Source of the DNA: Lederbergia wuyishanensis
GTDB lineage: Bacteria; Bacillota; Bacilli; Bacillales; Bacillaceae_C
DNA length: 64,000 nt
Assembly (NCBI RefSeq): GCF_022900255.1
Contig: NZ_JALIRM010000015.1
Span: 1 to 64,000, forward strand
Direction: 5' to 3'
Position numbers and translations under genes: made by a program. Below are positions 55,319 to 64,000 of the stretch, piece by piece. Each line of letters begins with the position of its first letter. Positions within the stretch are counted from its first letter, which is position 1. Below the pieces are notes generated by a model. It made no database searches, was not told the origin of the DNA, and saw only the letters and a program-made list of their open reading frames with translations.

Positions 55319-56157
55319 GATTGTTCAGATACTACTTGTTTCCGAAACATCGTAGGATTTAATCCGTAAAAAGAGGTGAATTGTTTAGTGAAATAAAATG
55401 GACTAGAAAAGCCTACATCTCTAGCAATTTCTGTAATCGATAAATTTGTATACTCAAGTAATCGAGCGGCATGTTTCAAACGCATTGCTAAAAGTGTAGA
55501 CATAACTGAATTCCCCACTTGTTCACGAAATAAGTGTGACAATCTAGAAGGAGATAGATTTATTTGCTTAGATAGAGATTGAATCGTGTGTTGCTCTTTT
55601 AAGTTTTGACTAAAAATTTGTAACACTTCTTGTACTCGTGAATCGGCAATCGTTTGGATATCGTGACTTAGTATTTGGTTGACTAGTAATAATATTTCTT
55701 CCAGCGCATTCATGCTTAATTCCTTAGATAATGAATGAATGCCATGATTATCGCGAATCATTCGTCTAAAACAACCTAAAATGCGCTCATTTACATGATT
55801 TTGTTCAATTTTATAATATTGTAAGCCTTTAAATGGTTCTTGAAGTAGAAGCAAATCAATCCAAGTTTCCCTTGGAAGAAAGTGGACCCAAACAAACTCC
55901 CAATGGGAGGAAAGAGTCTCATATATATGAGATGTTTTGGGCTTTAGAATGGCAAGATCTCCTTTTTCAACTGTTTGTACGTCATCACCTACTGTAAATT
56001 GACCTTGACCAGAAATTGTATAGGTCATTAGCCAATCCTTCGTCCCCTCATATCTAGTAACTTTATAACCTTTCTTTTGATTAAAATGGTCACAAATAAG
56101 GACACCTGGAGAAGGGCTTGGTGTAACAATAGCAGGATTGTTAAGGTTATTCGTCAT
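55306..56157 (-). CDS. AraC-family regulator with cupin sensor domain
   Basis: The 283-aa protein has an N-terminal AraC-binding cupin (TISGQGQFTVGDDVQTVEKGDLAILKP, about residues 47-73 in part) and a C-terminal pair of helix-turn-helix motifs (SLSKQINLSPSRLSHLFREQ and SITEIARDVGFSSPFYFTKQF). The likely target is the divergent dioxygenase gene whose start is 78 bp away. The inducer is unknown; sugar-like ligands are common for this cupin type. The start at 56157 has AAAAAGGA 9 nt upstream, while an ATG three codons earlier touches it. Confidence 0.88.
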   Translation of the reverse strand: MTNNLNNPAIVTPSPSPGVLICDHFNQKKGYKVTRYEGTKDWLMTYTISGQGQFTVGDDVQTVEKGDLAILKPKTSHIYETLSSHWEFVWVHFLPRETWIDLLLLQEPFKGLQYYKIEQNHVNERILGCFRRMIRDNHGIHSLSKELSMNALEEILLLVNQILSHDIQTIADSRVQEVLQIFSQNLKEQHTIQSLSKQINLSPSRLSHLFREQVGNSVMSTLLAMRLKHAARLLEYTNLSITEIARDVGFSSPFYFTKQFTSFYGLNPTMFRKQVVSEQSKNT

Positions 56158-56235
56158 TTTGTTCATTCCTTTTTTACAAAACCAATTTATTATTTAATTA
56201 TAGACAATTTTCAAATAAACGGGAGGGGAATATCT

Positions 56236-57045
56236 TTGATAACTGAAAATACCGCTATTAATCAAAAAGAAGTGTTTGATAAAGAAGGCTATTTAATTGT
56301 GAAGTCCCTTTTTACAAAAGAAGAAATAGAGCAATTAAAAGAACACTTTATGAATATCCATAAAAATGGACCGATACCAGGACATTTTTCACCTAAGACA
56401 GAGGAAGAAGCAAACGGAGATGTATTAAAAATGTATCCGAGAATCATGCACCCGCATAAAGTCGATCCAATTTCGATGGATTATATGTTAGATGCAAGAG
56501 TTTTTGAAGTACTGACGAATCTTCTTGGTGAAAAGCCACTTGCTGCACAAAGCATGTTTTATTATAAACCGCCTGGTGCGAAAGGTCAGGCACTTCATCA
56601 AGATAATTTTTATTTAAAAGTAGAGCCGGGCACATGCATCGCAGCATGGACCGCTGTTGATCCTTCAAATGAAGAAAATGGTGGGTTATATGTAGTTCCT
56701 AATTCGCAATATTCCGAGTTGCAATGTCCTCATGAAGCAGACCCGGAAAAATCTTTTACACGTGAAGAGGTAACTGTTCCGGAAGGGTTAGAGCCTATCC
56801 CTGCAATTCTTGAACCAGGGGATGTCTTATTCTTTAACGGAAACGTCATCCATGGATCGTATCCAAATGTTTCTAAAGATAAATTTAGAAGATCGTTTAT
56901 TTGCCACTATACTGGGATTTCAGCGACTAAAATAGGTAATTTTTATAAACCGCTTTACCATCAGGATGGTACGGAAGAACTCGAAATGGAAATAAGTGAA
57001 TCCACACCATGTGGTAATGAATTTGACGAAGTAAAAATGGGTTAA
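56236..57045 (+). CDS. Phytanoyl-CoA dioxygenase (PhyH) family protein
   Basis: The 269-aa Fe(II)/2-oxoglutarate oxygenase has the metal triad in LHQDNFYLK (His and Asp, about residues 118-120) and GNVIHGSYPN (His, about 205). The 2-oxoglutarate-binding Arg is in KFRRSFICHY (about 217). The substrate cannot be told from sequence: members hydroxylate ectoine, phytanoyl-CoA, quorum-signal quinolones or others. The TTG start at 56236 has GGAGGGG 8 nt upstream; longer frames have no ribosome site. Its divergent AraC gene suggests induced expression. Confidence 0.88.
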   Translation: MITENTAINQKEVFDKEGYLIVKSLFTKEEIEQLKEHFMNIHKNGPIPGHFSPKTEEEANGDVLKMYPRIMHPHKVDPISMDYMLDARVFEVLTNLLGEKPLAAQSMFYYKPPGAKGQALHQDNFYLKVEPGTCIAAWTAVDPSNEENGGLYVVPNSQYSELQCPHEADPEKSFTREEVTVPEGLEPIPAILEPGDVLFFNGNVIHGSYPNVSKDKFRRSFICHYTGISATKIGNFYKPLYHQDGTEELEMEISESTPCGNEFDEVKMG

Positions 57046-57056
57046 TGTATATATAT

Positions 57057-57089
57057 AAAGATGCACTTCATTGGAGGTGCATTTTTTTG
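57057..57089 (+). terminator. Terminator after the PhyH gene
   Basis: ATGCACTT pairs with AGGTGCAT (one G-U) around a 6-nt loop, then seven T. Confidence 0.85.
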
Positions 57090-57237
57090 ATTAGAAAAAG
57101 TAATAATGGACATCTATAATGAATTTTTAATGGAATAGCATAAACACAATTATAAGTAAACGACTTTCTAATCAATATACAACATATTATAATGGAGATT
57201 ACTATAGTTTTTAGTGTCATGTAAAGGATGATTATCG

Positions 57238-58182
57238 ATGGCTCAGCTCATCAAACTACAAGATTATGTATCTCGCTATGAAACGGATATGTCCCGTTAC
57301 CCTGCTCAGTTTGTCCGCTTGAAAAAACAGCAGTGGGAGAAAATCAAGGAAACATGGGAATCTGGGGCCCTTCATTTCGACAGTGAATTATTAAATCAAG
57401 AAATTTCTAACGAAAAACAGAGTATCTTCAAAAAAGTGAAGAGCTTGTTTTCTAGAGAAGAAGAAACATTAGAAGAGGAATATGCTTTGCAAGAAAAAGA
57501 AGAAGAGGAATTCAATTTTCCGAATCTTTTACATGCAGCTACTGAAAATGAATTAAAACAACAGTTTCTTAATCACCTTCTTCATTTTCAAATTAAATGG
57601 GCGAGTTCGACAATTCATGAAAAATCATTTGTGAATGAAGAATATTATGTGAGTGAGAGACTGCAGCATTTTTTGCAGCGACTGCCTGATAATGTATTTC
57701 TTTTATATGAACCTATTTTTCTACTGAAAAAAGCACCAGTTGAGTTTGAAGTATTGCTGCTTACCCCAACTGAAACATGGTGTCTTGCTTTTCTAGAAAA
57801 TGAAGAAGACGCAGCATATTTAGGGTCGAATGATCATTTTTGGATAAAAAAACGACAAGATCATGAGGGGAAAGTTCTAAATCCGGTTATATCTGCAAAT
57901 CGAATGAACACAATCGTCAAACAGCTATTTCAATTATACGAAGTAGACCTGCCGATTCGAAAAGCAATTGTTTCAAGAAATGGATTCATTGATTATCCTG
58001 AGGCGCCAATAGATTTATTTCTGTTAGACAAGCGATCTTATGAAGAATGGTTTCAAAGGATAAGAAATGTTGCATCTCCGTTAAAAATGATGCAAATTAA
58101 AGGCGCGAAAGCCCTTCTGGAATATTGCCAGACAACTTCCTTTCGCAGGCCAGATTGGGACAAAGAAAATGACAATGAGTGA
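57238..58182 (+). CDS. ytlQ: YtlQ, conserved protein of unknown function
   Basis: The 314-aa protein is acidic in its first third (a Glu-rich stretch EETLEEEYALQEKEEEEF near residues 77-94) and has a nuclease-like alpha/beta part afterwards (VEFEVLLLTPTETWCLAFLE near 180). It resembles B. subtilis YtlQ in size and position, directly before the lipid kinase gene ytlR, with which it overlaps by 14 bp. NERD-like domain membership is a guess. No membrane segment or signal is visible. The ATG follows AAAGGATGATTATCG. Confidence 0.82.
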   Translation: MAQLIKLQDYVSRYETDMSRYPAQFVRLKKQQWEKIKETWESGALHFDSELLNQEISNEKQSIFKKVKSLFSREEETLEEEYALQEKEEEEFNFPNLLHAATENELKQQFLNHLLHFQIKWASSTIHEKSFVNEEYYVSERLQHFLQRLPDNVFLLYEPIFLLKKAPVEFEVLLLTPTETWCLAFLENEEDAAYLGSNDHFWIKKRQDHEGKVLNPVISANRMNTIVKQLFQLYEVDLPIRKAIVSRNGFIDYPEAPIDLFLLDKRSYEEWFQRIRNVASPLKMMQIKGAKALLEYCQTTSFRRPDWDKENDNE

Positions 58183-59113
58183 AAAAAGGAAACTTATTTT
58201 TATTGTAAACCCGGCTGCTAAAAACGGGTTCAGTTTACGAATTTGGAAGAAACTGAGTATGCAATTAAAAGATATTCCTTATGAAGTATATTTTACTGAA
58301 AAAACTAGGGATGGAACGGAAATTGCTAAATCGTTGGCCATGAAACATTCTCATCCTCTTCTTATTGTCGCTGTGGGTGGGGATGGGACAATCCATGAAG
58401 TGATTAATGGGATTATGCATTTTCCTCATGTTACAATCGCTTATATTCCCGCAGGTTCCGGAAATGACTTTGCAAGAGGGTTTGGCATGCCACAAGATCC
58501 TAAGAAAAGCATAGAGTATATAAAAGAACTGATAGATTCTCATGAAACTTTATTTGATGCAGGTGTATATACAACTAATCAAGGCGTAAATGGAATTTTT
58601 GTAAACAGTGTCGGAGCAGGTTTTGATGCATTGATTTCTATGAAGGGAAATCAATCAAAAGTAAAAAAATGGCTGAATTCAATTTCACTTGGAAAGCTTG
58701 CATATACATATTATATCGTTAAGGAACTTTTTCGTTATCAGCCTACTACTTTAACTCTTGAGGTGGATGGTGAAACAAAAAAATTTGAGAAAACTTGGTT
58801 CGTTACTGTATCTAATCAACAGTATTTTGGTGGAGGAATGAAAATTGCCCCACATGCAGACCCGCAGGACGGAGAATTTAATATTACTGTAGTCCATCGT
58901 TTATCTAAGATTAAACTCCTCTTTATATTTGTGTCAGTTTTTTGGGGTGGCCATTTAAAATATAAAGAAGTAGTTTCATTTAATGGTAGAGAGATTTCTA
59001 TTGATTTTGATCAACCAGTACGAGTCCATGCTGACGGGGAAGATATTGCAGAAACTCCTTTTTATGTAAAAATCTCACCTAAAAGCTGGGGACTAATCCA
59101 AAAAGCAGAATAA
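58169..59113 (+). CDS. ytlR: YtlR, diacylglycerol-kinase-family lipid kinase
   Basis: The 314-aa protein has the DAGK catalytic motif VAVGGDGTIHEVINGI (about residues 65-80), the early IVNPAAKNG and AYIPAGSGNDFARGF (about 91). B. subtilis YtlR is described as a diacylglycerol/sphingoid-like kinase, distinct from the essential DgkB. The C-terminal beta-sandwich with VHADGEDIAETPF is intact. The start overlaps the end of ytlQ, a sign of coupling; a second ATG two codons later is an alternative, and neither has a strong ribosome site. Confidence 0.88.
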   Translation: MTMSEKRKLIFIVNPAAKNGFSLRIWKKLSMQLKDIPYEVYFTEKTRDGTEIAKSLAMKHSHPLLIVAVGGDGTIHEVINGIMHFPHVTIAYIPAGSGNDFARGFGMPQDPKKSIEYIKELIDSHETLFDAGVYTTNQGVNGIFVNSVGAGFDALISMKGNQSKVKKWLNSISLGKLAYTYYIVKELFRYQPTTLTLEVDGETKKFEKTWFVTVSNQQYFGGGMKIAPHADPQDGEFNITVVHRLSKIKLLFIFVSVFWGGHLKYKEVVSFNGREISIDFDQPVRVHADGEDIAETPFYVKISPKSWGLIQKAE

Positions 59114-59198
59114 TACTAAAAAAATAATTATGTTATTATATGATTTCCTTAAAAACGTCTTGACGAAAAATGACATTTAGCGATAAAATTTAATAACT

Positions 59199-59243
59199 GA
59201 TAGCTATTGTAGTCGAATAATATCCAATAGCTGTCTTTTTTTG
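59199..59243 (+). terminator. Terminator after ytlR
   Basis: GATAGCTATTG pairs with CAATAGCTGTC (one G-U) around a 15-nt loop, followed by seven T. Confidence 0.88.
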
Positions 59244-59336
59244 TTGAATTAGGGTTACGTTACAAACAATTAATACGCTTTTATTACGACAAATCGGGAT
59301 ATTCATCCCGTTGGTATAAACGAAGGTGAACATAAA

Positions 59337-60116
59337 GTGGATTTTTCATTAGGGCAGGATTGGGAAATCACTCCTGCTGGCGGGGCAACAGGAGAAGCTT
59401 ATTTTGCAAAAAAAGATAATAAAAGGCTATTTCTTAAGCGTAATTCTTCACCATTTCTTGCTGTGCTATCAGCTGAGGGAATTGTCCCAAAGTTGATTTG
59501 GACAAAAAGAATGGAAAATGGGGATGTAATTACGGCCCAGCAATATTTAATTGGCAGGGAGTTTAAACCGAATGAAATGGCTGACAAACGGGCAGCGAAG
59601 TTACTAAAAAAGATTCACGAATCGCAGCCTCTTTTAACCATGCTTACACGTATGGGTAAAACACCATACGGGCCTGCCCAAATGCTAAACGAGGTTGAAT
59701 CTACCATCGATCAAGCATTGAGAAATGTAAAGTTGGTAAGAGATGCACATTCTTTTTTAAAAAAAGAAATCTCGAACATTCTTTGTGAAGAATGGGCAGT
59801 TTGCCATGGTGATGTGAATCATAATAATTGGTTGATTTCAGATAAAAATAAAATTTATCTTATTGACTGGGATGGAGCGATGATTGCAGATCCAGCTCTG
59901 GATTTAGGACTGCTTCTCCATTGGTATATTCCAAAAAACAATTGGAGAAATTGGCTGGAGCAATATGGTAAACCATTAACTCCTGAGCTTGAACTACGAA
60001 TGAAATGGTATACGATTGCCCACACATTAATTTCAATCCAATGGCATAAAAATAAAAACCGTTTTAGAGAAATGGATTATTGGATTAATTATCTAGATCA
60101 TTTCCATTATGAATAA
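59337..60116 (+). CDS. ytmP: YtmP, APH/choline-kinase-like phosphotransferase
   Basis: The 259-aa kinase-fold protein has the Brenner-type catalytic motif VCHGDVNHNNWLI (about residues 155-167) and the metal motif LIDWDGAMIADPALDLG (about 175-191). It belongs to the aminoglycoside phosphotransferase/choline kinase superfamily, but as a conserved housekeeping gene beside trmB a resistance role is unlikely. The substrate is unknown. The GTG start has GAAGGTGAAC 5-6 nt upstream. It converges on ytzH, and their coding ends overlap by about 10 bp. Confidence 0.88.
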   Translation: MDFSLGQDWEITPAGGATGEAYFAKKDNKRLFLKRNSSPFLAVLSAEGIVPKLIWTKRMENGDVITAQQYLIGREFKPNEMADKRAAKLLKKIHESQPLLTMLTRMGKTPYGPAQMLNEVESTIDQALRNVKLVRDAHSFLKKEISNILCEEWAVCHGDVNHNNWLISDKNKIYLIDWDGAMIADPALDLGLLLHWYIPKNNWRNWLEQYGKPLTPELELRMKWYTIAHTLISIQWHKNKNRFREMDYWINYLDHFHYE

Positions 60117-60385
60117 GAGTTAATTTGGTCTACCCACTGGGAGAGTTCTTCCTGGTGGGCATTTATATGATTTTCAAGATCAGGAGAATTTTTTCCTGAC
60201 TGACAATATGTATATATCTCTTCTAAGAGTGGCTGCATTTCCTGAGATACGGAATTATTAGCAATTAAAGATTTGACTAGTCTTCCAAGTTGTTCACATT
60301 CCGAAACAGAACCGCAGCAATCTTCCAGATGATTAACTAATATATCCTGAAGTAATTGAACTTGGTCTTGATGACTAAGTGACAT
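60107..60385 (-). CDS. ytzH: YtzH, small conserved protein
   Basis: The 92-aa product (MSLSHQDQVQLLQDILVNHLEDCCGSVSECEQLGRLVKSL...) is helical and has a close pair of cysteines (DCCGSVSEC). It matches Bacillus YtzH, which is also located between ytmP and trmB on the opposite strand. The function is unknown. AAAAAGGGGG gives the ribosome site. Its 3' end overlaps the end of ytmP, and the two would need a shared or no terminator. Confidence 0.85.
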   Translation of the reverse strand: MSLSHQDQVQLLQDILVNHLEDCCGSVSECEQLGRLVKSLIANNSVSQEMQPLLEEIYTYCQSGKNSPDLENHINAHQEELSQWVDQINSYS

Positions 60386-60476
60386 ATAGAAACCCCCTTT
60401 TTACACTAATAATATTGCTAGTGTACGGAGATTAGGGTTTTTTTATTCAATAAACATATCATGAGGTGTAGCATAC

Positions 60477-61115
60477 ATGCGTTTAAGACATAAGCCGTGG
60501 GCAAAGGAAAAAATTGCGAATTATCCGCAATACGTAATTCAAAATCCAGAGCAATATAATGGCAACTGGAAAGAGTTATTTGAAAATAATAATCCTGTCC
60601 ATATTGAAGTAGGTACAGGAAAAGGACGTTTTGTAACTGAAATGGCAAAAGCCAACCCAGATATAAATTACATCGGAATTGAGCTACAGGAAAGTGTAAT
60701 TGTAGCAGCGCTTGATCGATTGATTGAAGCTGAGCTTCCTAATGTAAAATTATTAAACACGAATGGTGAGGACTTACAAAAGTTTTTTGGAAAAGCAGAT
60801 GTAGATCGCATCTATTTAAATTTTTCCGATCCATGGCCAAAAAATCGTCATGAGAAAAGACGATTGACTCACGAATCATTTTTACGCATTTATGAAGAAA
60901 TATTGAAGAATAATGGGGAAATTCACTTTAAAACTGATAATCGTGGACTTTTTGAGTATTCGTTAGTGAGTTTTTCCGAATACGGTCTTGGATTAAAATA
61001 TGTTAGTCTTGATTTGCATAAAAGTGATTTTGAAGGAAACATTATGACGGAATACGAAGAGAAATTTTCAGCGAAAGGTCATCCAATCTATCGTTGTGAA
61101 GTAATATATTCATAG
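60477..61115 (+). CDS. trmB: tRNA (guanine-46-N7)-methyltransferase TrmB
   Basis: The 212-aa SAM-dependent enzyme makes m7G46 in the tRNA variable loop. Motifs: [13 protein letters not shown] at the start, [15 protein letters not shown] (about residue 42) for SAM, and the family signature [17 protein letters not shown] (about 118-134) with the catalytic Asp. GAGGTGTAGCATAC precedes the ATG. The length equals that of other Bacillus TrmB. Confidence 0.95.
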   Translation: MRLRHKPWAKEKIANYPQYVIQNPEQYNGNWKELFENNNPVHIEVGTGKGRFVTEMAKANPDINYIGIELQESVIVAALDRLIEAELPNVKLLNTNGEDLQKFFGKADVDRIYLNFSDPWPKNRHEKRRLTHESFLRIYEEILKNNGEIHFKTDNRGLFEYSLVSFSEYGLGLKYVSLDLHKSDFEGNIMTEYEEKFSAKGHPIYRCEVIYS

Positions 61116-61179
61116 ATTTATAGAAATTTTTGACTGAAAGATGTCGAGAGACTTATCAAAGCGCCTGCCGAGTGAAAAC

Positions 61180-61203
61180 GCTCATGAAGTTGCCTTCATG
61201 AGC
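61180..61203 (+). other. Perfect 10-bp hairpin between trmB and ytnP
   Basis: GCTCATGAAG and CTTCATGAGC enclose the tetraloop TTGC. No T run follows. It could be an mRNA 3' stabiliser or the remains of a repeat. Confidence 0.6.
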
Positions 61204-61249
61204 AAATGAGTAAGGCAAGCAACGCTGTATAGAAGTATTTGCCATCAGG

Positions 61250-61285
61250 TTGAATCCACTAATTACGTTTAGTGGATTTTTTTTA
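61250..61285 (+). terminator. Terminator after trmB
   Basis: AATCCACTAA pairs with TTAGTGGATT around a 6-nt loop (TTACGT), followed by T residues. Confidence 0.88.
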
Positions 61286-61336
61286 TAGTATATCAATGTT
61301 AAAATAAATGAAAAGCGATGGAAGGATGTGGATTTT

Positions 61337-62185
61337 ATGGAGGTTTTTAAACTCGGAGCCCTTACCTTAAATTGGCTTAATGGCGGGGTAACTCATATGG
61401 ACGGTGGAGCGATGTTTGGGGTTGTTCCAAAACCATTATGGTCGAAAAAATATCCCGTAAATGAAAAAAACCAAATTGAATTACGTACTGATCCAATTTT
61501 TTTACAAATTAATAATAAAAATATTTTGATTGAATCGGGTATTGGAAACAATAAATTAACTGAAAAACAGAAAAGAAACTTTGGTGTTACAGAGGAATCA
61601 AAGATAACAGAATCTCTAAAAAAATTGGGATTAACACCGAAAGACATAGATATCATTTGTATGACGCATCTTCATTTTGACCATGCCTGTGGGTTAACTA
61701 AACCTGAACTGGATGGCTTTTCATCGTTTTTTCCGAATGCTGTCATTTATACTTCTGAAGTCGAATGGAACGAAATACGAAATCCAAATATTCGTTCAAG
61801 AAATACATATTGGAAAGAAAATTGGGAGCCTATTAAAGATCAAGTAGTGACATTTAATGGTAAATTAGAAATTGAAGGGGCTATTACTATGATTCACACA
61901 GGGGGGCATAGTGACGGGCATTCTATCATTGTCATAGAAAGCGAAGGGGAGCGTCTCGTCCATATGGGAGATTTGATGCCTACACATGCTCATCAAAATG
62001 TTCTCTGGGTACTTGCTTATGATGATTATCCAATGGATTCAATCCGAGCTAAGCAGGTGTGGATACCATCTACAATGAAAGCAGAAAATTGGTTTACCTT
62101 TTACCATGATGGACATTATCGAGCTTTAAAGTGGGACGAAGAAGGAAATGTTTTGGATTCAGTTAAAAGAAATAGAGATGAATAA
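61337..62185 (+). CDS. ytnP: YtnP, metallo-beta-lactamase-fold lactonase
   Basis: The 282-aa protein has the di-metal motif [10 protein letters not shown] (HxHxDH, about residues 110-119), with later ligands in [10 protein letters not shown] (about 192) and [11 protein letters not shown] (about 215). B. subtilis YtnP degrades homoserine-lactone-like signals and inhibits Streptomyces development, so this copy is a candidate quorum-quenching enzyme. The ATG at 61337 has GGAAGGATG upstream; the GTG three codons before overlaps it. No signal peptide is visible. Confidence 0.9.
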   Translation: MEVFKLGALTLNWLNGGVTHMDGGAMFGVVPKPLWSKKYPVNEKNQIELRTDPIFLQINNKNILIESGIGNNKLTEKQKRNFGVTEESKITESLKKLGLTPKDIDIICMTHLHFDHACGLTKPELDGFSSFFPNAVIYTSEVEWNEIRNPNIRSRNTYWKENWEPIKDQVVTFNGKLEIEGAITMIHTGGHSDGHSIIVIESEGERLVHMGDLMPTHAHQNVLWVLAYDDYPMDSIRAKQVWIPSTMKAENWFTFYHDGHYRALKWDEEGNVLDSVKRNRDE

Positions 62186-62340
62186 AAAAAGTTCTTTTAT
62201 TCGTTCCATATTTTGAACTACGGCGTTTGTTGCAAGTGCAACCTGCTCGAGTGCAAATAATCTGATCCACAAAAGCGATAGTTTACTATTTGTGAATCAG
62301 TTTATTTGCTTTTCAGTGATAGATTTGTACCTTTAACTTT

Positions 62341-62652
62341 TTATAAAGGATATATATCAATAACGCTCCCAGTGTAAGCGTCAGCGATGAATTCGTATTG
62401 CTGGCGTTCTTCGTTTTGTCTCGTCGAAATTCCGCCTCTATAAACTTTCGTTTGAATGGCGTATTTTTTGTAATCCTCTGGCTTCATTTGCAGCCATGAA
62501 CCATCGATTTTACCTTCCTTTTTAAAAGCACGCTTTACATTTGCAAGAACTTCTTCCCCAGATAAAGGGATAGTCTCGTTCAATTTTTTACTTAAACAAT
62601 AACCTCCGATTATACCTGCAGCCGCTCCAGCAAAAAATGATTTCCAATTCAA
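62341..62652 (-). CDS. ytzB: YtzB, small PepSY-like anchored protein
   Basis: The 103-aa product has an N-terminal Gly/Ala-rich membrane segment (SFFAGAAAGIIGGYCLSKK) and a single PepSY-like domain ending YEFIADAYTGSVIDIYPL, the usual PepSY end. It is likely anchored with the domain facing the cytosol or outside; topology is not clear. Single PepSY proteins are thought to inhibit peptidases, and the adjacent gene ytoP encodes one, though this link is an inference. The start has CGGAGGTGCAC upstream on the minus strand. Confidence 0.85.
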   Translation of the reverse strand: MNWKSFFAGAAAGIIGGYCLSKKLNETIPLSGEEVLANVKRAFKKEGKIDGSWLQMKPEDYKKYAIQTKVYRGGISTRQNEERQQYEFIADAYTGSVIDIYPL

Positions 62653-63053
62653 ACGAGTGCACCTCCGAAATTGATAAGTAATTTTAGTATACAGGAACGA
62701 TAGTTAATCTTCCATTTAGAGGAGATGAATTTAATGCTAATCAATAACAAAAATGAAATAGCTAACCATTTAAAAAATTGATAAAAGAGGTAGAAGTAGA
62801 AAATTAGAACATTGGCATGAACTCTATAGAGTATTATACCAATTATATTATTGATTTTGCTGAAGCATACCTAGCCGGCTAGGCGTAAATGTAACATTTA
62901 AGAATTGTATCATTCAATAATGAAGACTTTGATGAAGTTAAAGTTAATAATTATTAACCATAGTAACTATTCAATTGCTAATAATAGCATGTACGTTTCA
63001 AGTTCTGTAAAATAAAAACTGTACATAGATTGGAATGATTAGGAGGTCTTGAA
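62653..63053. other. Intergenic region with a possible decayed small ORF
   Basis: GAGGAGATGAATTTA precedes an ATG at 62734, giving a 15-codon frame (MLINNKNEIANHLKN then stop). Shifted frames afterwards stay open for short stretches (for example NIGMNSIEYYTNYIIDF). This may be the remains of a small gene or a chance frame. Promoter elements of ytoP are expected near its end. Confidence 0.35.
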
Positions 63054-64000
63054 ATGAATCAAGAAACACTCGACTTATTTAAAACACTTACTGAGCTTCC
63101 AGGAATTGCTGGAAATGAGCATGCTGTACGCAACTTCATGCGGGAACAATTGGGAAAATACGCCGATGAAGTTGTCCAAGACCGTTTAGGCGGGATCTTT
63201 GGAGTAAAGCGTGGAGATGTAAATGGACCGACTGTCATGGTAGCGGGGCATATGGATGAAGTTGGTTTCATGGTAACTAATATTACTGAAAATGGGATGA
63301 TTCGTTTTCAAACGATTGGTGGTTGGTGGAGCCAAGTACTACTTGCTCAACGTGTTCAGATTATTACTGAAAATGGACCAGTGGACGGAGTGATTGGTTC
63401 AATACCGCCACATTTACTTAATGATGATCAACGGAAAAAGCCAATGGATATTAAAAATATGATGATTGATATAGGGGCGGATGACAAAGAAGATGCTAAA
63501 AAAATCGGTATCAAGCCTGGTCAACAAATCGTTCCTATTTGCCCGTTTACTCCAATGGCGAATCCGAAAAAAATTATGGCGAAATCATGGGATAACCGCT
63601 ACGGATGTGGATTGGCGATTGAACTGTTGAAGGAATTGAAAGATGAAAATATCCTTAATGTCCTATATTCGGGAGCGAATGTCCAAGAAGAAGTTGGCCT
63701 AAGAGGGGCAACAGTTGCAGCAAATATGATCAAACCTGATATTTTCTTTGCACTAGATGCTAGTCCAGCTAACGATATGTCAGGCGATAAAAATGAATTT
63801 GGACAGCTTGGAAAAGGTGCCTTGTTACGAATTTATGATCGATCCATGGTTACACATAAAGGAATAAGAGAATTTATTCTTGATACAGCCGAAACAAATA
63901 ATATTGCATATCAATATTTCATTTCCCAAGGTGGAACAGATGCAGGAAAAGTTCATCTTTCCAATGAAGGAGTTCCAAGTGGAGTCATTGGTATTTGCTC
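63054..64000 (+). CDS. ytoP: YtoP, M42-family aminopeptidase, 3' end outside the window
   Basis: The first 315 codons are present and open to the window end; homologues have about 360 residues. M42 metal ligands are visible in [11 protein letters not shown] (His, about residue 65), SWDNRYG (Asp, about 181), VQEEVGLRG (catalytic Glu and metal Glu, about 212) and [10 protein letters not shown] (Asp, about 235). It should be a cytosolic, self-compartmenting glutamyl- or general aminopeptidase. TTAGGAGGTCTTGAA marks the start. It closes the conserved ytlQ to ytoP run. Confidence 0.92.
   Translation, partial: MNQETLDLFKTLTELPGIAGNEHAVRNFMREQLGKYADEVVQDRLGGIFGVKRGDVNGPTVMVAGHMDEVGFMVTNITENGMIRFQTIGGWWSQVLLAQRVQIITENGPVDGVIGSIPPHLLNDDQRKKPMDIKNMMIDIGADDKEDAKKIGIKPGQQIVPICPFTPMANPKKIMAKSWDNRYGCGLAIELLKELKDENILNVLYSGANVQEEVGLRGATVAANMIKPDIFFALDASPANDMSGDKNEFGQLGKGALLRIYDRSMVTHKGIREFILDTAETNNIAYQYFISQGGTDAGKVHLSNEGVPSGVIGIC

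Noticed and set aside
59337-60116. YtmP as an aminoglycoside-resistance gene
   Set aside because: The kinase motifs are shared across the superfamily, and the conserved position beside ytzH and trmB points to a housekeeping role.

Overview
The window comes from a low-GC, endospore-forming Bacillaceae chromosome (Bacillus or a close relative). Three things point there: a 21-tRNA cluster in the same order as B. subtilis trnB, an almost complete run of B. subtilis yt-region genes (men operon, ytkD, ytlACD, ytmAB, metK, asnB, ytoA, ytpAB, ytqB, ytzC, leuS, ytwF, ytfP, ytgP, ytzG, ytzE, ythPQ, thpR to ytoP), and cse60, a sporulation gene. Expression signals are typical of the group: strong Shine-Dalgarno sites, frequent TTG/GTG starts, an S-box, a T-box and many U-tract terminators. 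Names rest on motif recognition and remembered homologues; no database search was run.

Layout. 1-2066: twenty complete tRNA genes plus the 3' part of a tRNA-Val, closed by a terminator. 2087-11976: yteA, then menaquinone synthesis with menA facing away from menF-menD-menH-menB-menE-menC, which together take chorismate to demethylmenaquinone; a 50-codon DUF1540 gene follows on the other strand. 12088-18364: yidD, dps, small conserved genes, the Nudix gene ytkD, an ABC importer (ytlA-ytlC-ytlD, minus strand), ytmA and ytmB. 18863-22439: metK under an S-box, then asnB. 22436-28129: C39-type peptidase, ytoA, ytpA, ytpB, an epimerase gene, mnmM and ytzC.

28383-39034 is the main accessory-looking block. 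Two paralogous YttB-like MFS genes bracket a sugar-uptake and sensing cassette: YesM-type histidine kinase, LplA-type lipoprotein, two permeases, YesN-type response regulator and a sugar-phosphate isomerase-like TIM barrel. No ABC ATPase is present, so the importer must borrow one (MsmX-like) from elsewhere. 39110-42276: T-box-controlled leuS, with an extra long-stem hairpin between the attenuator and the start codon, then ytwF. 42643-44462: two Opp/Dpp-type permease genes with no ATPase or binding protein; the first appears to use an ATT start codon. 44530-51979: cse60, ytfP, the flippase gene ytgP, a collagen-like coiled-coil protein, ytzG, ytzE and the ABC pair ythP-ythQ. 52060-64000: pepV-like ytjP, dat, thpR, an AraC regulator divergent from a PhyH dioxygenase, and the conserved ytlQ-ytlR-ytmP-ytzH-trmB-ytnP-ytzB-ytoP run, with ytoP cut by the window end.

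No prophage, insertion sequence, CRISPR array or rRNA gene was seen. Two intergenic tandem-repeat tracts (23322-23424 and 54432-54650) stand out. I did not find a clearly new multi-gene system; the best candidates for follow-up are the MFS-bracketed sugar cassette, the orphan permease pair with its ATT start, and the collagen-like protein.
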